A stretch of DNA of 15,232 bases from Clostridia bacterium (GTDB lineage: Bacteria > Bacillota_A > Clostridia > TANB77 > CAG-508): positions 1 through 15,232 of the forward strand of contig JAAWCC010000102.1 of assembly GCA_022792975.1 (NCBI GenBank). The letters are read 5' to 3'. Both the position numbers and the translations under genes were made by a program. Positions within the stretch are counted from its first letter, which is position 1. Every line of letters starts with the position of its first letter. Below the pieces are notes generated by a model. It was not told the DNA's origin and did not search any database. It saw only the letters and a list, made by a program, of their open reading frames with translations. Shown in pieces: positions 6,516 to 13,555 of this stretch.

Positions 6516-8184
6516 ATGTATATAAAAAGTATTAATAATGTAGAGCGGATATAAAGATTTACCAGATGGATTTAGTGTAGAGTTTGACGAAGATATGACA
6601 TATATAATAGGTGCAAATTTCCAAAGAAAAAGTACAGTTGGAAGTCTTTTTAATTGGTGTCTAACAGGTACAAGTCTATATGGCAATGAAAGAGAAGATG
6701 TTGCAAATGACAAGAAAAAAACAGCTAATGTTATTGTAGACATTACCTTTGTAGATAATTATGGAATAGAGCATAGACTTGTTAGAAACAAAGGAAAACA
6801 AATGAATTTATTACTTGATGGAAAAGAAATTAAACAGGATATATTGTCAAATTTTTATCACGACAAAGATATTTTTTTAGTTTCGCATAATCCATATTAT
6901 TTCCCATCATTAGAACCTAAAATACAAAAAGAACTTGTAAGAAAAATAATACCTGCAATTTCAAAAGAAGATAGCTTTGAACTTTTGACAGAAGATGAAC
7001 AAAAGATAATAGGAAAACCTATAGAATTGTTAGGCAGTTATATTGATAAAAGAAATGAAGCGATAAACGAATTACAAAAGGAATACGATGAAAGTGTAGG
7101 AAGAATGCAAGCATATAGAAATATCGCGCTAGGTAATATACAAGAAAGAATGTACTTTGATAAAGCAGATGAGCTAGAGGAATTGCAAAAACAATATGAA
7201 ACTATAGTAACAAGTTTAGGAGATTCTAACTTTGAAGATCTAAAACATAGTATTGATAGAATTGACAAAAAAATCGCTGATATAGTAGAAGATAAGTTAA
7301 AAGATATAAGACAAACTTACGATAAAGAAAGCGAGAAACTAAAAAATGTAGAACTAGAAAATGCCATTTGTCCTACTTGCAGACAAGAACTAAAGGATGA
7401 CGAAAGAAAAGAACATCTAAGAAAAACATATACTAATACACTTAACAGCTTACAAGAAAATTCAAACAAATTAAAGGAAGAATTTATAACTTTGCAAAAT
7501 GAAAAGAAGAACAAACAAGAACTTCTAAATAAACTAAAAGCAATGGATATACAGAGATTACAAGAAGAAAAGGAAATTACAAAATCTAAAATAGAAGTAT
7601 TAGAGCAAGAGAAAAATAGTATTATGTTATACAATAAAGAAGTAGAAATGCAAGAAAAACAGATAAGAGAGGCAAAGTATAACATAGAGATACAAGAAAA
7701 AGCGATGCAAGAGATACTAAATGACCTTGAACTTGAGAAAAAGCAAAAGATGATAGCAAATAAGTTAAAAAGACTTGTCATTGAAGAACAAAAGGCGAAG
7801 ATAAATAAGTATTTAGATAAGGTAGATTTGCAGTTTTGCAGAGAAAATAAGACAAACGATAAAATTACAGAGTGCTGTGATATTTATTATGAAGGCAGAG
7901 AATACAAAAAATTATCTAAGTCACAACAAGCAAGAGCCTGTTTAGAAATATCTAACTTATTTAATAATTTATCTGGAATAAAAGCACCTATCTTTTTAGA
8001 CGATTCAGAGAGCATAACAGATATACAAGAATTAGCGAAAACTCAAATGGTAGTATCTTTAGTTATAAAGTATAATCCACTTGAAATTTTATATGACTAT
8101 ACTGATGTGCTAGATAGAAAGAAGAAATCACTTGAAAGAGAAATTGCAGAAAAAAGCAATTTTGTAATAGCACAAGCAGCGTAA
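6516..8184 (+). CDS. SbcC/Rad50-like ATPase with zinc hook, +1 frameshift at CGG 6546
   Basis: The ATG at 6516 follows GAAAGGA and lies 13 bases after the ERF stop. Read straight it makes only 12 residues, stopping at 6552. At codon 11 (CGG, 6546-6548), skipping the C gives GGA (Gly) and the expected SMC-type start MYIKSINNVEGYKDLPDGF, followed by an open frame to 8184 (555 residues). The N-terminal nucleotide site reads GANFQRKST at residues 32-40, where Arg replaces the usual Gly before Lys-Ser. Long coiled coils (about 150-275 and 290-430) flank a zinc hook CPTC at 285-288. A signature-like LSKSQQARACLEIS (466-479) and a Walker B-like IFLDDSES (D495, D496) follow. Rad50/SbcC proteins process DNA ends; here the partner is probably the recombination module. 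No SbcD-type nuclease gene is seen. Confidence 0.82.
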
Positions 8185-8188
8185 ATTT

Positions 8189-8217
8189 TAGTTATCAAAA
8201 CTGATAGCTTTATTTTT
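8189..8217 (+). terminator. Intrinsic terminator after the SbcC-like gene
   Basis: AGTTATCA pairs with TGATAGCT (one G-U) across a 4-base AAAC loop, followed by TTATTTTTT. It probably separates transcription of the ERF/SbcC-like operon from the rpsF-ssb pair. Confidence 0.65.
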
Positions 8218-8235
8218 TATAGGAGGAAATAATAA

Positions 8236-8523
8236 ATGAAAGATTATGAAACTGTAATACTAATGAAACCTAACTTAAGCAAAAGTAAAATGGAAAATAT
8301 TATAACAAGAGTAGAAAACAAAATAAGGAAATTTGGAAATATAACTAGAAAGCAAGACTTAGGAGAGAAAAAACTTGCTTATAAAATAAAAGAAAATGAC
8401 AAAGGATACTATATAGTATATCAATTTAAGGCAAAATCAAGAGCAAGGAAGAGTCTTGAGAGCTTTTATAAGACTATAGACGAAATCATAAGATACATAA
8501 TTATTGACAAGGAGGAAGAATAA
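8236..8523 (+). CDS. rpsF: Small-subunit ribosomal protein bS6
   Basis: This 95-residue protein has the normal length of bS6 and its pattern: MKDYETVILMKPNLS at the start (compare MRxYEvmxixrP in bacterial S6), QDLGEKKLAYKIKENDKGYY in the middle (the usual WG-RLAY-I block, with Leu in place of Trp), and IIRYIIIDKEEE at the end. In ribosomes S6 binds 16S rRNA with S18. AGGAGG precedes the ATG. The stop codon directly abuts the ssb start, the same rpsF-ssb order found in bacterial chromosomes, but no rpsR follows. Because the flanks are mobile-element genes, this looks like an element-borne copy, either a functional ribosomal protein or one kept for its linkage with ssb. Confidence 0.88.
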   Translation: MKDYETVILMKPNLSKSKMENIITRVENKIRKFGNITRKQDLGEKKLAYKIKENDKGYYIVYQFKAKSRARKSLESFYKTIDEIIRYIIIDKEEE

Positions 8524-8943
8524 ATGAATAATGTATGTTTAATAGGAAGACTTACAAAAGATGTAGAAGTAAGATATACTCAGGCTAATAATACACTCGT
8601 TGCTAATTTTACTTTAGCTGTAAATAGAAGTTTTGTAAAAGAAACAGATGAAGTAAAAGCTGATTTTATTCCAATAATAGCGTGGAAAGCTACAGGAGAA
8701 TTTTGCTCTAAATATTTCAAAAAAGGCCAGCAAGTTGGCGTTGTTGGTAGAATACAAACTAGAAATTGGGAAGACGAACAAGGGCAAAAACATTATGCAA
8801 CAGAAGTAATAGCAGAAAGGGTATATTTTGCTGACAGTAAAAAAGATGACTTTGCAAGTACATATGGAGATGTATTTGGAAGTAGCAGCACAAACAACAC
8901 AGGCTCTGAATTTGAACTTGCAAGTGATGAATTACCTTTTTGA
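8524..8943 (+). CDS. ssb: Single-stranded DNA-binding protein
   Basis: The 139-residue protein has an OB-fold of the bacterial SSB type at residues 1-105: MNNVCLIGRLTKDVEVRYT, then FTLAVNRSF, FIPIIAWKATGEFCSKYFKKG and GQQVGVVGRIQTRNWEDEQG. A short flexible linker leads to the acidic tip SDELPF, which is the docking site for replication and repair partners. It coats single-stranded DNA in replication and recombination. The ATG directly follows the rpsF stop, and its ribosome binding site AAGGAGG lies inside rpsF, so the two are translationally coupled. The ERF annealing protein upstream is the expected functional partner. Confidence 0.95.
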   Translation: MNNVCLIGRLTKDVEVRYTQANNTLVANFTLAVNRSFVKETDEVKADFIPIIAWKATGEFCSKYFKKGQQVGVVGRIQTRNWEDEQGQKHYATEVIAERVYFADSKKDDFASTYGDVFGSSSTNNTGSEFELASDELPF

Positions 8944-8964
8944 GTAAAAAATTGATAAAAGTGT

Positions 8965-8993
8965 AAAAGTGGATTGAAATATATCCACTTTTT
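8965..8993 (+). terminator. Intrinsic terminator after ssb
   Basis: AAAAGTGGAT (8965-8974) pairs perfectly with ATCCACTTTT (8983-8992) over an 8-base loop, with the 3' arm merging into a short T run. It ends the rpsF-ssb operon. Confidence 0.75.
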
Positions 8994-9054
8994 ATATAAA
9001 AAATAAATCTAGTCAAAATAATGTGAAATGAAAGTATTAAATGGAGGAATTAAG

Positions 9055-9309
9055 ATGTACGAAGTTTTTTGTGGTAGTGCAAAAGCAATGCTGAAGATAA
9101 TGGAAATAGGAGCTAAAGGTTTGAATCCTAAAACCAGGAAATTTCAAATTATAGATAAAAAAGCGAGATATAAGGTTAGGATTGACCAAATTATAGAAGC
9201 TGATGAGTTGCATCAGAAAAAATATGGAGAAAAGCATATTAAGCTTGCTACTCTTTTATCTGATAAGGATTTAAGGAAAATAGCAGAAGAAAAAGGACTT
9301 ATATTATAA
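9055..9309 (+). CDS. Small basic protein of unknown function
   Basis: The ATG at 9055 is chosen because GGAGG lies 8 bases upstream (near 9043-9047); the earlier in-frame ATG at 9028 lacks a ribosome binding site. The 84-residue product is basic and predicted to be mostly helical, with a possible DNA- or RNA-binding character (GLNPKTRKFQIIDKKARYKV). It ends with an LLSDKDLRKIAEEKGLIL segment typical of a short C-terminal helix pair. No family is recognised. It follows the ssb terminator and precedes the RadC-like gene by 31 bases. Confidence 0.6.
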   Translation: MYEVFCGSAKAMLKIMEIGAKGLNPKTRKFQIIDKKARYKVRIDQIIEADELHQKKYGEKHIKLATLLSDKDLRKIAEEKGLIL

Positions 9310-9340
9310 AAACCAAAAAGAAAGTAGAGGAAAATAATAC

Positions 9341-9775
9341 GTGGAAATTAGTAGACAAAAATTAGTTTTAGTTAGAGAACAAGATTTTGAGTATAATCAA
9401 AAGATTAGCAGCTCAGAAGATGTAATTAAATTTATACGAGATGTATTAGAAATTCAGAATGAATCACAAGAAGTATTTTATTTGCTAACATTAGATACGA
9501 GGAATAGAATCATATCATTTATGGAACTTGGTAGAGGTTCAATAGATATGTGTAGTATATTTATAAGCGATATATTTAAAGCTGTGCTACTAAGCAATAG
9601 TAAAAAATTTATTGTTCTTCATAATCATCCGTCAGGAGATTCTACACCTAGCAAGGATGATATAGAAACAACAAAATCAATAATAAAGGGGGCAGAGCTA
9701 CTGAAAATACAATTGTTAGACCATATTGTGATTGGTTTTAATGAAAGTCAGTCTTGTATGCCTAAAGTTGCATAA
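9341..9775 (+). CDS. RadC-type JAB domain protein
   Basis: The 144-residue protein begins with GTG at 9341, preceded by a TAGAGG-type site. It carries the JAB metal-binding signature of the RadC family: Glu in FMELGRGS, then H94-N-H96-PSG followed by STPS and D107 (HNHPSG, 7 residues, D), and a LLDHIVIG strand. It is shorter than chromosomal RadC (about 220 residues) because the N-terminal helix-hairpin-helix region is absent, which is typical of mobile-element RadC homologues. Despite the gene name, a DNA repair role is not established; an anti-restriction or DNA-processing role has been suggested for such proteins. The final residues (SQSCMPKVA) differ from the usual SFKE ending. Confidence 0.85.
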   Translation: MEISRQKLVLVREQDFEYNQKISSSEDVIKFIRDVLEIQNESQEVFYLLTLDTRNRIISFMELGRGSIDMCSIFISDIFKAVLLSNSKKFIVLHNHPSGDSTPSKDDIETTKSIIKGAELLKIQLLDHIVIGFNESQSCMPKVA

Positions 9776-9806
9776 ATGACATTATTAAAATTTTAGGAGG
9801 TAAAAA

Positions 9807-9839
9807 TTGGAGATACATAGAAAGGAAGTGAATACATAA
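9807..9839 (+). other. Tiny leader ORF or remnant gene
   Basis: A perfect AGGAGG (9795-9800) is followed six bases later by TTG, which opens a 10-codon frame (LEIHRKEVNT) ending in TAA. Beyond the stop the same frame reads LSLKGL before two more stops. This may be a leader peptide or the remains of a decayed gene; nothing else is seen in 9776-9964 except the short repeat and hairpin listed separately. Confidence 0.25.
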
Positions 9840-9849
9840 CTATCCCTCA

Positions 9850-9876
9850 AAGGGTTGTAATAAGGGTTGGTAATTA
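9850..9876 (+). repeat. Short imperfect tandem repeat
   Basis: AAGGGTTGTAAT is followed at once by AAGGGTTGGTAAT, two near-identical units of 12 and 13 bases in the gap between the RadC-like and PAPS-reductase-like genes. Its role is unknown. Confidence 0.4.
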
Positions 9877-9937
9877 TTATATAAAATAAGTCATAGCAGC
9901 GTGAAATATAAGTAGCATAGGAGGACAGACTTGTTAC

Positions 9938-9957
9938 CATAAACGGATGGGTTTATG
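9938..9957 (+). promoter_or_regulatory. Perfect hairpin over the start of the PAPS-reductase-like gene
   Basis: CATAAAC (9938-9944) and GTTTATG (9951-9957) pair perfectly around a 6-base loop, just before the preferred ATG at 9965. A strong AGGAGG at 9919-9924 lies upstream and is followed by TTG, TTA, CCA, TAA (9931-9942), a possible 3-codon leader. This arrangement could control translation of the downstream gene. Confidence 0.35.
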
Positions 9958-9964
9958 CTTAGTT

Positions 9965-10676
9965 ATGAAATATATAGCAAGCATAAGCTTCGGAAAGGAT
10001 AGTCTAGCAATGTTATTACTACTCATGCAAAAGAAGTATCCTTTAGATGAAGTAATATTCTACGATACAGGAATGGAATTTCAAGCTATCTATGATACAA
10101 GAGATAAAGTACATAAATTATTAGAAGAAAATCAAATTAAATATACAGAATTAACTCCAAAGATTCCATTTCTTATTAAGATGCTAGAAAAGCAGGTAAA
10201 TAAACAAAATGGAGAAAAACAATATGGGTATGGACTTTGTGGTGGAGCTTGTAGATGGCGGTACAGCAGAGAAAAATCAAGCAATAACCAAATACTTAAA
10301 ATCGAATTATGGAAATGAATATAAAGAATATGTTGGAATTGCAGCTGATGAAATAAAGAGAATAAATAAGATGCAATTACCCAAAAAAATATTACCTTTA
10401 GTAAAATGGCAGATGAAAGAAAAGGATTGCTTGCAGTATTGTTATAAATTTGGATATGAGTGGCAAGAAAATGGAGTTAGACTATATGATGTATTAGACC
10501 GTGTAAGCTGTTGGTGTTGTTGCAACAAGAATAAAAAAGAATTAAATAATATGTTTTACTATTTGCCAAATTATTATTTGAAAATCATATCACTATTAAA
10601 AGAAATTAAGAAAAATAACAATAAAGACAGTATAGTGGTAAAAAAAGCTGAAGAATTTTATATGAAAATGCTTTGA
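9965..10676 (+). CDS. PAPS-reductase-like phage protein, +1 frameshift at CGG 10259
   Basis: The start MKYIASISFGKDSLAMLLL has the P-loop of the PAPS reductase/adenine nucleotide alpha-hydrolase family (usually SGGKDS; here SFGKDS), which binds adenine nucleotides. YDTGMEF follows at about residues 36-42. The straight frame reaches CGG at codon 99 (10259-10261) within CGGACRW and then loses similarity, ending at 10318. Skipping the C gives GGT (Gly) and rebuilds the family block CGGACRWGTAEKNQAITKYL. The remaining protein (236 residues in all) contains VGIAADE, then RVSCWCCCNKNKKELNN and YYLPNYY, all expected of this phage family. The Cys cluster may bind metal. Such proteins are frequent in phages and have been linked to DNA modification or sulfur chemistry, but their substrate is unknown. 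ATG 9947 is an alternative start. Confidence 0.85.
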
Positions 10677-10718
10677 TATTACAAAGATAATTAAACATTT
10701 AGTAAAAAAGGAGAGAAT

Positions 10719-11168
10719 ATGAAAGTATTAAATAAAAATGAAAAAATAAGTGTGTACGGTAATTTAAGAATCAAAAGTATTAGTAAAAAGCAGGAAAAAA
10801 ATATAGGTATTTCTATTAAGAATAAAGAAGTAAGTAAAATAGGTGATTACTTATATGATTTTTTGGAAAAACAATATAAGCAATTTAATTATAATTGGGA
10901 TGATATTAGTAAGAAAATTAAGACCAATAAAATAATAATAGATAATAAAGTTATAAAACCTATTTTTTCTATAAATATATATGGTTATGTTGAAGACAGG
11001 TGTGGGATTCCAAGTGAAAATGGAAAAAGATATAATTTTAGTATTACAGAAATAGCGATGGAAGATTTCTTTGAAAGATTAGAGAAATTATATGATAACT
11101 ATATTTACGAATTTGATACAGTAAAAAATGGATTAAAATTTGTAATCGAAAAAATAGAGATAAAATAG
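10719..11168 (+). CDS. Phage-type protein of unknown function
   Basis: This 149-residue basic protein starts at an ATG behind AAGGAGAG. It is rich in Lys, Ile and Asn and seems to be a mixed alpha/beta soluble protein, with a central strand region FSINIYGYVEDRCG and a C-terminal helix ITEIAMEDFFERLEKLYDNY. The IYGYVED string also occurs in the DUF4313-like protein at 3407, which might reflect a shared fold element or chance. No named family is recognised. The gene is 42 bases after the PAPS-reductase-like gene and 15 bases before the methyltransferase-like gene. Its out-of-phase CGG at 10757 does not break the frame. Confidence 0.6.
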   Translation: MKVLNKNEKISVYGNLRIKSISKKQEKNIGISIKNKEVSKIGDYLYDFLEKQYKQFNYNWDDISKKIKTNKIIIDNKVIKPIFSINIYGYVEDRCGIPSENGKRYNFSITEIAMEDFFERLEKLYDNYIYEFDTVKNGLKFVIEKIEIK

Positions 11169-11183
11169 AAAGGAAAAGAAAAT

Positions 11184-11835
11184 ATGAGTGATAAATACAA
11201 TATATTTATAGAATTACTGAATTTTAATAAAAAGAAATACACAGCTGAAGAAGTTTTTAAGGATTTTGTATCGTTATTTGCAATAAGTTTGAGTAATAAA
11301 GTGTTTTTTAATCAGAAAAATAGCGATATGTATCAAAAAATATATGGAAACTATGACAAAGGGGAACATTACATTTTCTATACATTATCGTCAGAGCTAA
11401 CCAAATTATTTTGCAACGAAAAGGATCCAAGCGATATATTACGGAGAAATTTATCAAAAAATTACAAATAAAAGTTATTTGAGCTTAGTAAAAAATGAGA
11501 CACTACAAAATAAAGTAGATAGAAAGTTGCAAAGTGTTATTAAAATTAATAATAAATTAAGAAATGGAGAAATATGTGATGTAAACTGTGGAAGTGGAAC
11601 AAAAATACTTGCTTATGCAAGCACACTTAGAATCTTCAAGTTAGACTATAAAATAGATTTAGAAGTAACAGCTATTGATACAGATATTATTAATGTTTTT
11701 ATGACATATATACAGCTATATTTCTTTGAAATTTCGGCAGTAGTAATATTAAAAGATAAAAATGAAGATAAAGAATTAATGAGGCTATATACAGATTCTT
11801 ATGAAAACGATACATATAAGTCGATAGCTGCATAA
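11184..11835 (+). CDS. N6-DNA-methyltransferase-like protein, +1 frameshift at CGG 11442
   Basis: The ATG at 11184 follows AGAAAGGA. Read straight the gene ends at 11471 after 95 codons. At codon 87 (CGG, 11442-11444) skipping the C yields GGA (Gly), the join PSDILGEIYQKI, and a frame open to 11835 (216 residues). The LGEIY block just after DPSDI is typical of phage N6-adenine methyltransferase-like proteins, which supports Gly at the shift. The SAM-binding motif I is recognisable as DVNCGSGTKILAYA (residues 132-145; usually DPACGSG), and VTAIDTDIINVFMTYIQLYF follows. The GQFFTP segment that normally comes before motif I and the catalytic NPPY/F motif are not seen. It may thus bind SAM without methylating DNA, or be a reduced relative. 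No restriction gene is nearby. Confidence 0.75.
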
Positions 11836-11843
11836 TATAAGAA

Positions 11844-11881
11844 ATGTAAAAGGGGAAAGACAAGTCTTTCTCTTTTTACAT
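11844..11881 (+). terminator. Long hairpin, likely terminator
   Basis: A 17-bp stem (11844-11860 with 11865-11881, two G-U pairs) has a 4-base CAAG loop and a T-rich 3' arm (TTTTTACAT). It separates the methyltransferase-like gene from the next operon. Confidence 0.6.
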
Positions 11882-11908
11882 ATAAAAATTAAAAACGGAG
11901 GTATGGAA

Positions 11909-12430
11909 ATGAATTTGATAAACGAAGTTCAAAAATTAGAATGCAGGATAAACTCAAAATTAGAAGATAATCATATTGAAATAAGGATTATAGAAAGCAA
12001 AGATGAGTATAAAGGAAAAATTATTATTCTAAAAGATAAAAAGGTAATTAGAGTATTTGCAATAAATATGATTTCTAGCTCGCAGATAGATATATACGAA
12101 AAAGATAAAATCTTAGAGCAAGGTTTATTTATAGACAATCTAGGAGCTTGGATTTTTAATTTATATAACAATGTAGAATATCTATATGTTTTCTATGGTG
12201 GAGAACTGAATCGAAAAGTATTTACTAAAGAAGGCATAAGCAAAATATCTATAGTTATAACACCAAATATGAGTGATGAAAGAAATAAAGGACTTACAGT
12301 ACATAGAAAAGAATTAGATGAACAACCAAAAGTAGAAGGATATTTAGGACCAATGTTTGAAGAAATTGATTATGGAAAAATTTACTTAAGGTATGAAACA
12401 CAAGAAATATACAATATGTTATCTGCATAA
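11909..12430 (+). CDS. Protein of unknown function, phage-type
   Basis: The ATG at 11909 is preferred because it lies 8 bases after GGAGG (11896-11901); the ATG at 11903 is too close. The 173-residue acidic/basic protein has strand-rich segments (about residues 20-80: IEIRIIESKDEYKGKIIIL and ISSSQIDIYEKDKIL), then WIFNLYNNVEYLYVFYGG, and ends with KIYLRYETQEIYNMLSA. No known motif, signal peptide or membrane segment is visible. The following gene encodes a primase-like protein, so a replication-linked role is possible but not shown. Confidence 0.6.
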   Translation: MNLINEVQKLECRINSKLEDNHIEIRIIESKDEYKGKIIILKDKKVIRVFAINMISSSQIDIYEKDKILEQGLFIDNLGAWIFNLYNNVEYLYVFYGGELNRKVFTKEGISKISIVITPNMSDERNKGLTVHRKELDEQPKVEGYLGPMFEEIDYGKIYLRYETQEIYNMLSA

Positions 12431-12457
12431 AAAGTAAATAAAGAGAGGAGAACAACG

Positions 12458-13540
12458 ATGCAAAAAGATATATATGACTATATAAGCATTGTTAATGTTA
12501 TTAATCAATTAAACTTAAAGAAAACATATATAAAAGGAAATTATATATATGCAATTTGCCCTTTTTGCCAGAGAGAAAACGAAAAAAATGGTTATCTAAA
12601 AATCAATACTATCAAGGATGTGTATATATGTAAAAATTGCGAAGAAAGTGGAAGTTCAATAGAGCTATATGCCAAATTGAATTTCATTTCTACAAAGGAA
12701 GCATTTAAAAGAATCTTAAGAGAAACACCAATATTAGAAGATAGACCTTACATATATAACAATCCAATAAAGGATGAGATGTATAGAGATATTATATATA
12801 GAGAGTTTTTGAAACTACAAACCTTAAATAATACGCATTATAATAAATTAAAAGCAATGAATCTTACCGACGAATATATTAAGGAGAATCATTTTAAAAC
12901 AATTGAAAATAATCCTTATAAGAAAAAGAAAATATGCCAGAAATTACAAGAGCAGGGATTAAAACTAGATGGAATACCAGGTATGTTTCAAGATATAGAT
13001 TTTAAATGGACTTATAAATCACATAACGGAATATTTATTCCTGTTGTATTTAATAACAAAATACAAGGTTTGAGAATCTTGCTAGATGATGAGTATAAGT
13101 TAGACACAGAGAATATTTGGTTTTCTAGTAATAACGAACATAATGGAACAAAAGCGAGTAATTGGCCGATGATACTAAAAGAAGAAAATAGTAATTGGAT
13201 AAATATGTATAATGCTAATGAAACTCAAAGTATTATTATTGCTACAGAAATGATACTAGCTCATAAATTATTTAATAATACACATAAAACGGTTATAGGT
13301 ATTCCGAATAGTGTAGATAAAGAAGTTGTTTTAAATATTGCGAAAAGGATGAATGTAGATAAAGTATTTTTATATGTGGATAAATGTAGTCTTTTACATT
13401 CTAATATGGCTATATTTAGCAATATCATAAATACATTAGAAGAACAAAATATAAAAATCGATTTTAGAATAGCATTGTCAGAGAAAGATATAGGAAAAGA
13501 ACTAAATGAATATAAGGAAGAGAAAAGGAGAATTGCTTAA
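12458..13540 (+). CDS. CHC2 zinc-finger primase-like protein
   Basis: The 360-residue protein resembles DnaG-type primases and phage primase relatives, which make RNA primers on single-stranded DNA. A CHC2-like zinc ribbon is visible as C34-PF-C37 and C58-KN-C61, followed by SGSSIELYAKLN. After a linker region (about 85-200) comes a TOPRIM-like part: SIIIATEMILAHKLF (about 267-281, with the conserved acidic Glu) and VFLYVDKCS (about 304-312). The second acidic residue of the usual DxD is replaced, so the catalytic site is atypical. It could be an active divergent primase or a primase-derived DNA-binding protein. The ribosome binding site is GAGAGGAG. The next gene starts 15 bases after its stop. 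Confidence 0.75.
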   Translation: MQKDIYDYISIVNVINQLNLKKTYIKGNYIYAICPFCQRENEKNGYLKINTIKDVYICKNCEESGSSIELYAKLNFISTKEAFKRILRETPILEDRPYIYNNPIKDEMYRDIIYREFLKLQTLNNTHYNKLKAMNLTDEYIKENHFKTIENNPYKKKKICQKLQEQGLKLDGIPGMFQDIDFKWTYKSHNGIFIPVVFNNKIQGLRILLDDEYKLDTENIWFSSNNEHNGTKASNWPMILKEENSNWINMYNANETQSIIIATEMILAHKLFNNTHKTVIGIPNSVDKEVVLNIAKRMNVDKVFLYVDKCSLLHSNMAIFSNIINTLEEQNIKIDFRIALSEKDIGKELNEYKEEKRRIA

Positions 13541-13555
13541 AGGAGGAGCAGCTTA

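Noticed and set aside
9944..9946. CGG at 9944 as a sixth shift site
   Set aside because: It lies upstream of the likely start at 9965 and no started frame reaches it; a shift there soon meets a stop.
9955..9993. Alternative start at 9955 with a shift at CGG 9991
   Set aside because: The unshifted frame from 9965 gives SISFGKDS, the expected nucleotide-binding loop, so no shift is needed there.
1419..11444. Sequencing or assembly error as the cause of the CGG breaks
   Set aside because: An error tied to base context would not respect reading phase, yet five of five are in phase and ten out-of-phase CGGs are undisturbed. It cannot be fully excluded without reads, so it is listed as the main test.
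1287..11835. Plain pseudogene decay as the cause of five broken genes
   Set aside because: Decay would give mixed +1, -1 and stop changes at varied codons. All five are +1 at an in-frame CGG before a GGN glycine codon, with no other damage in these genes.
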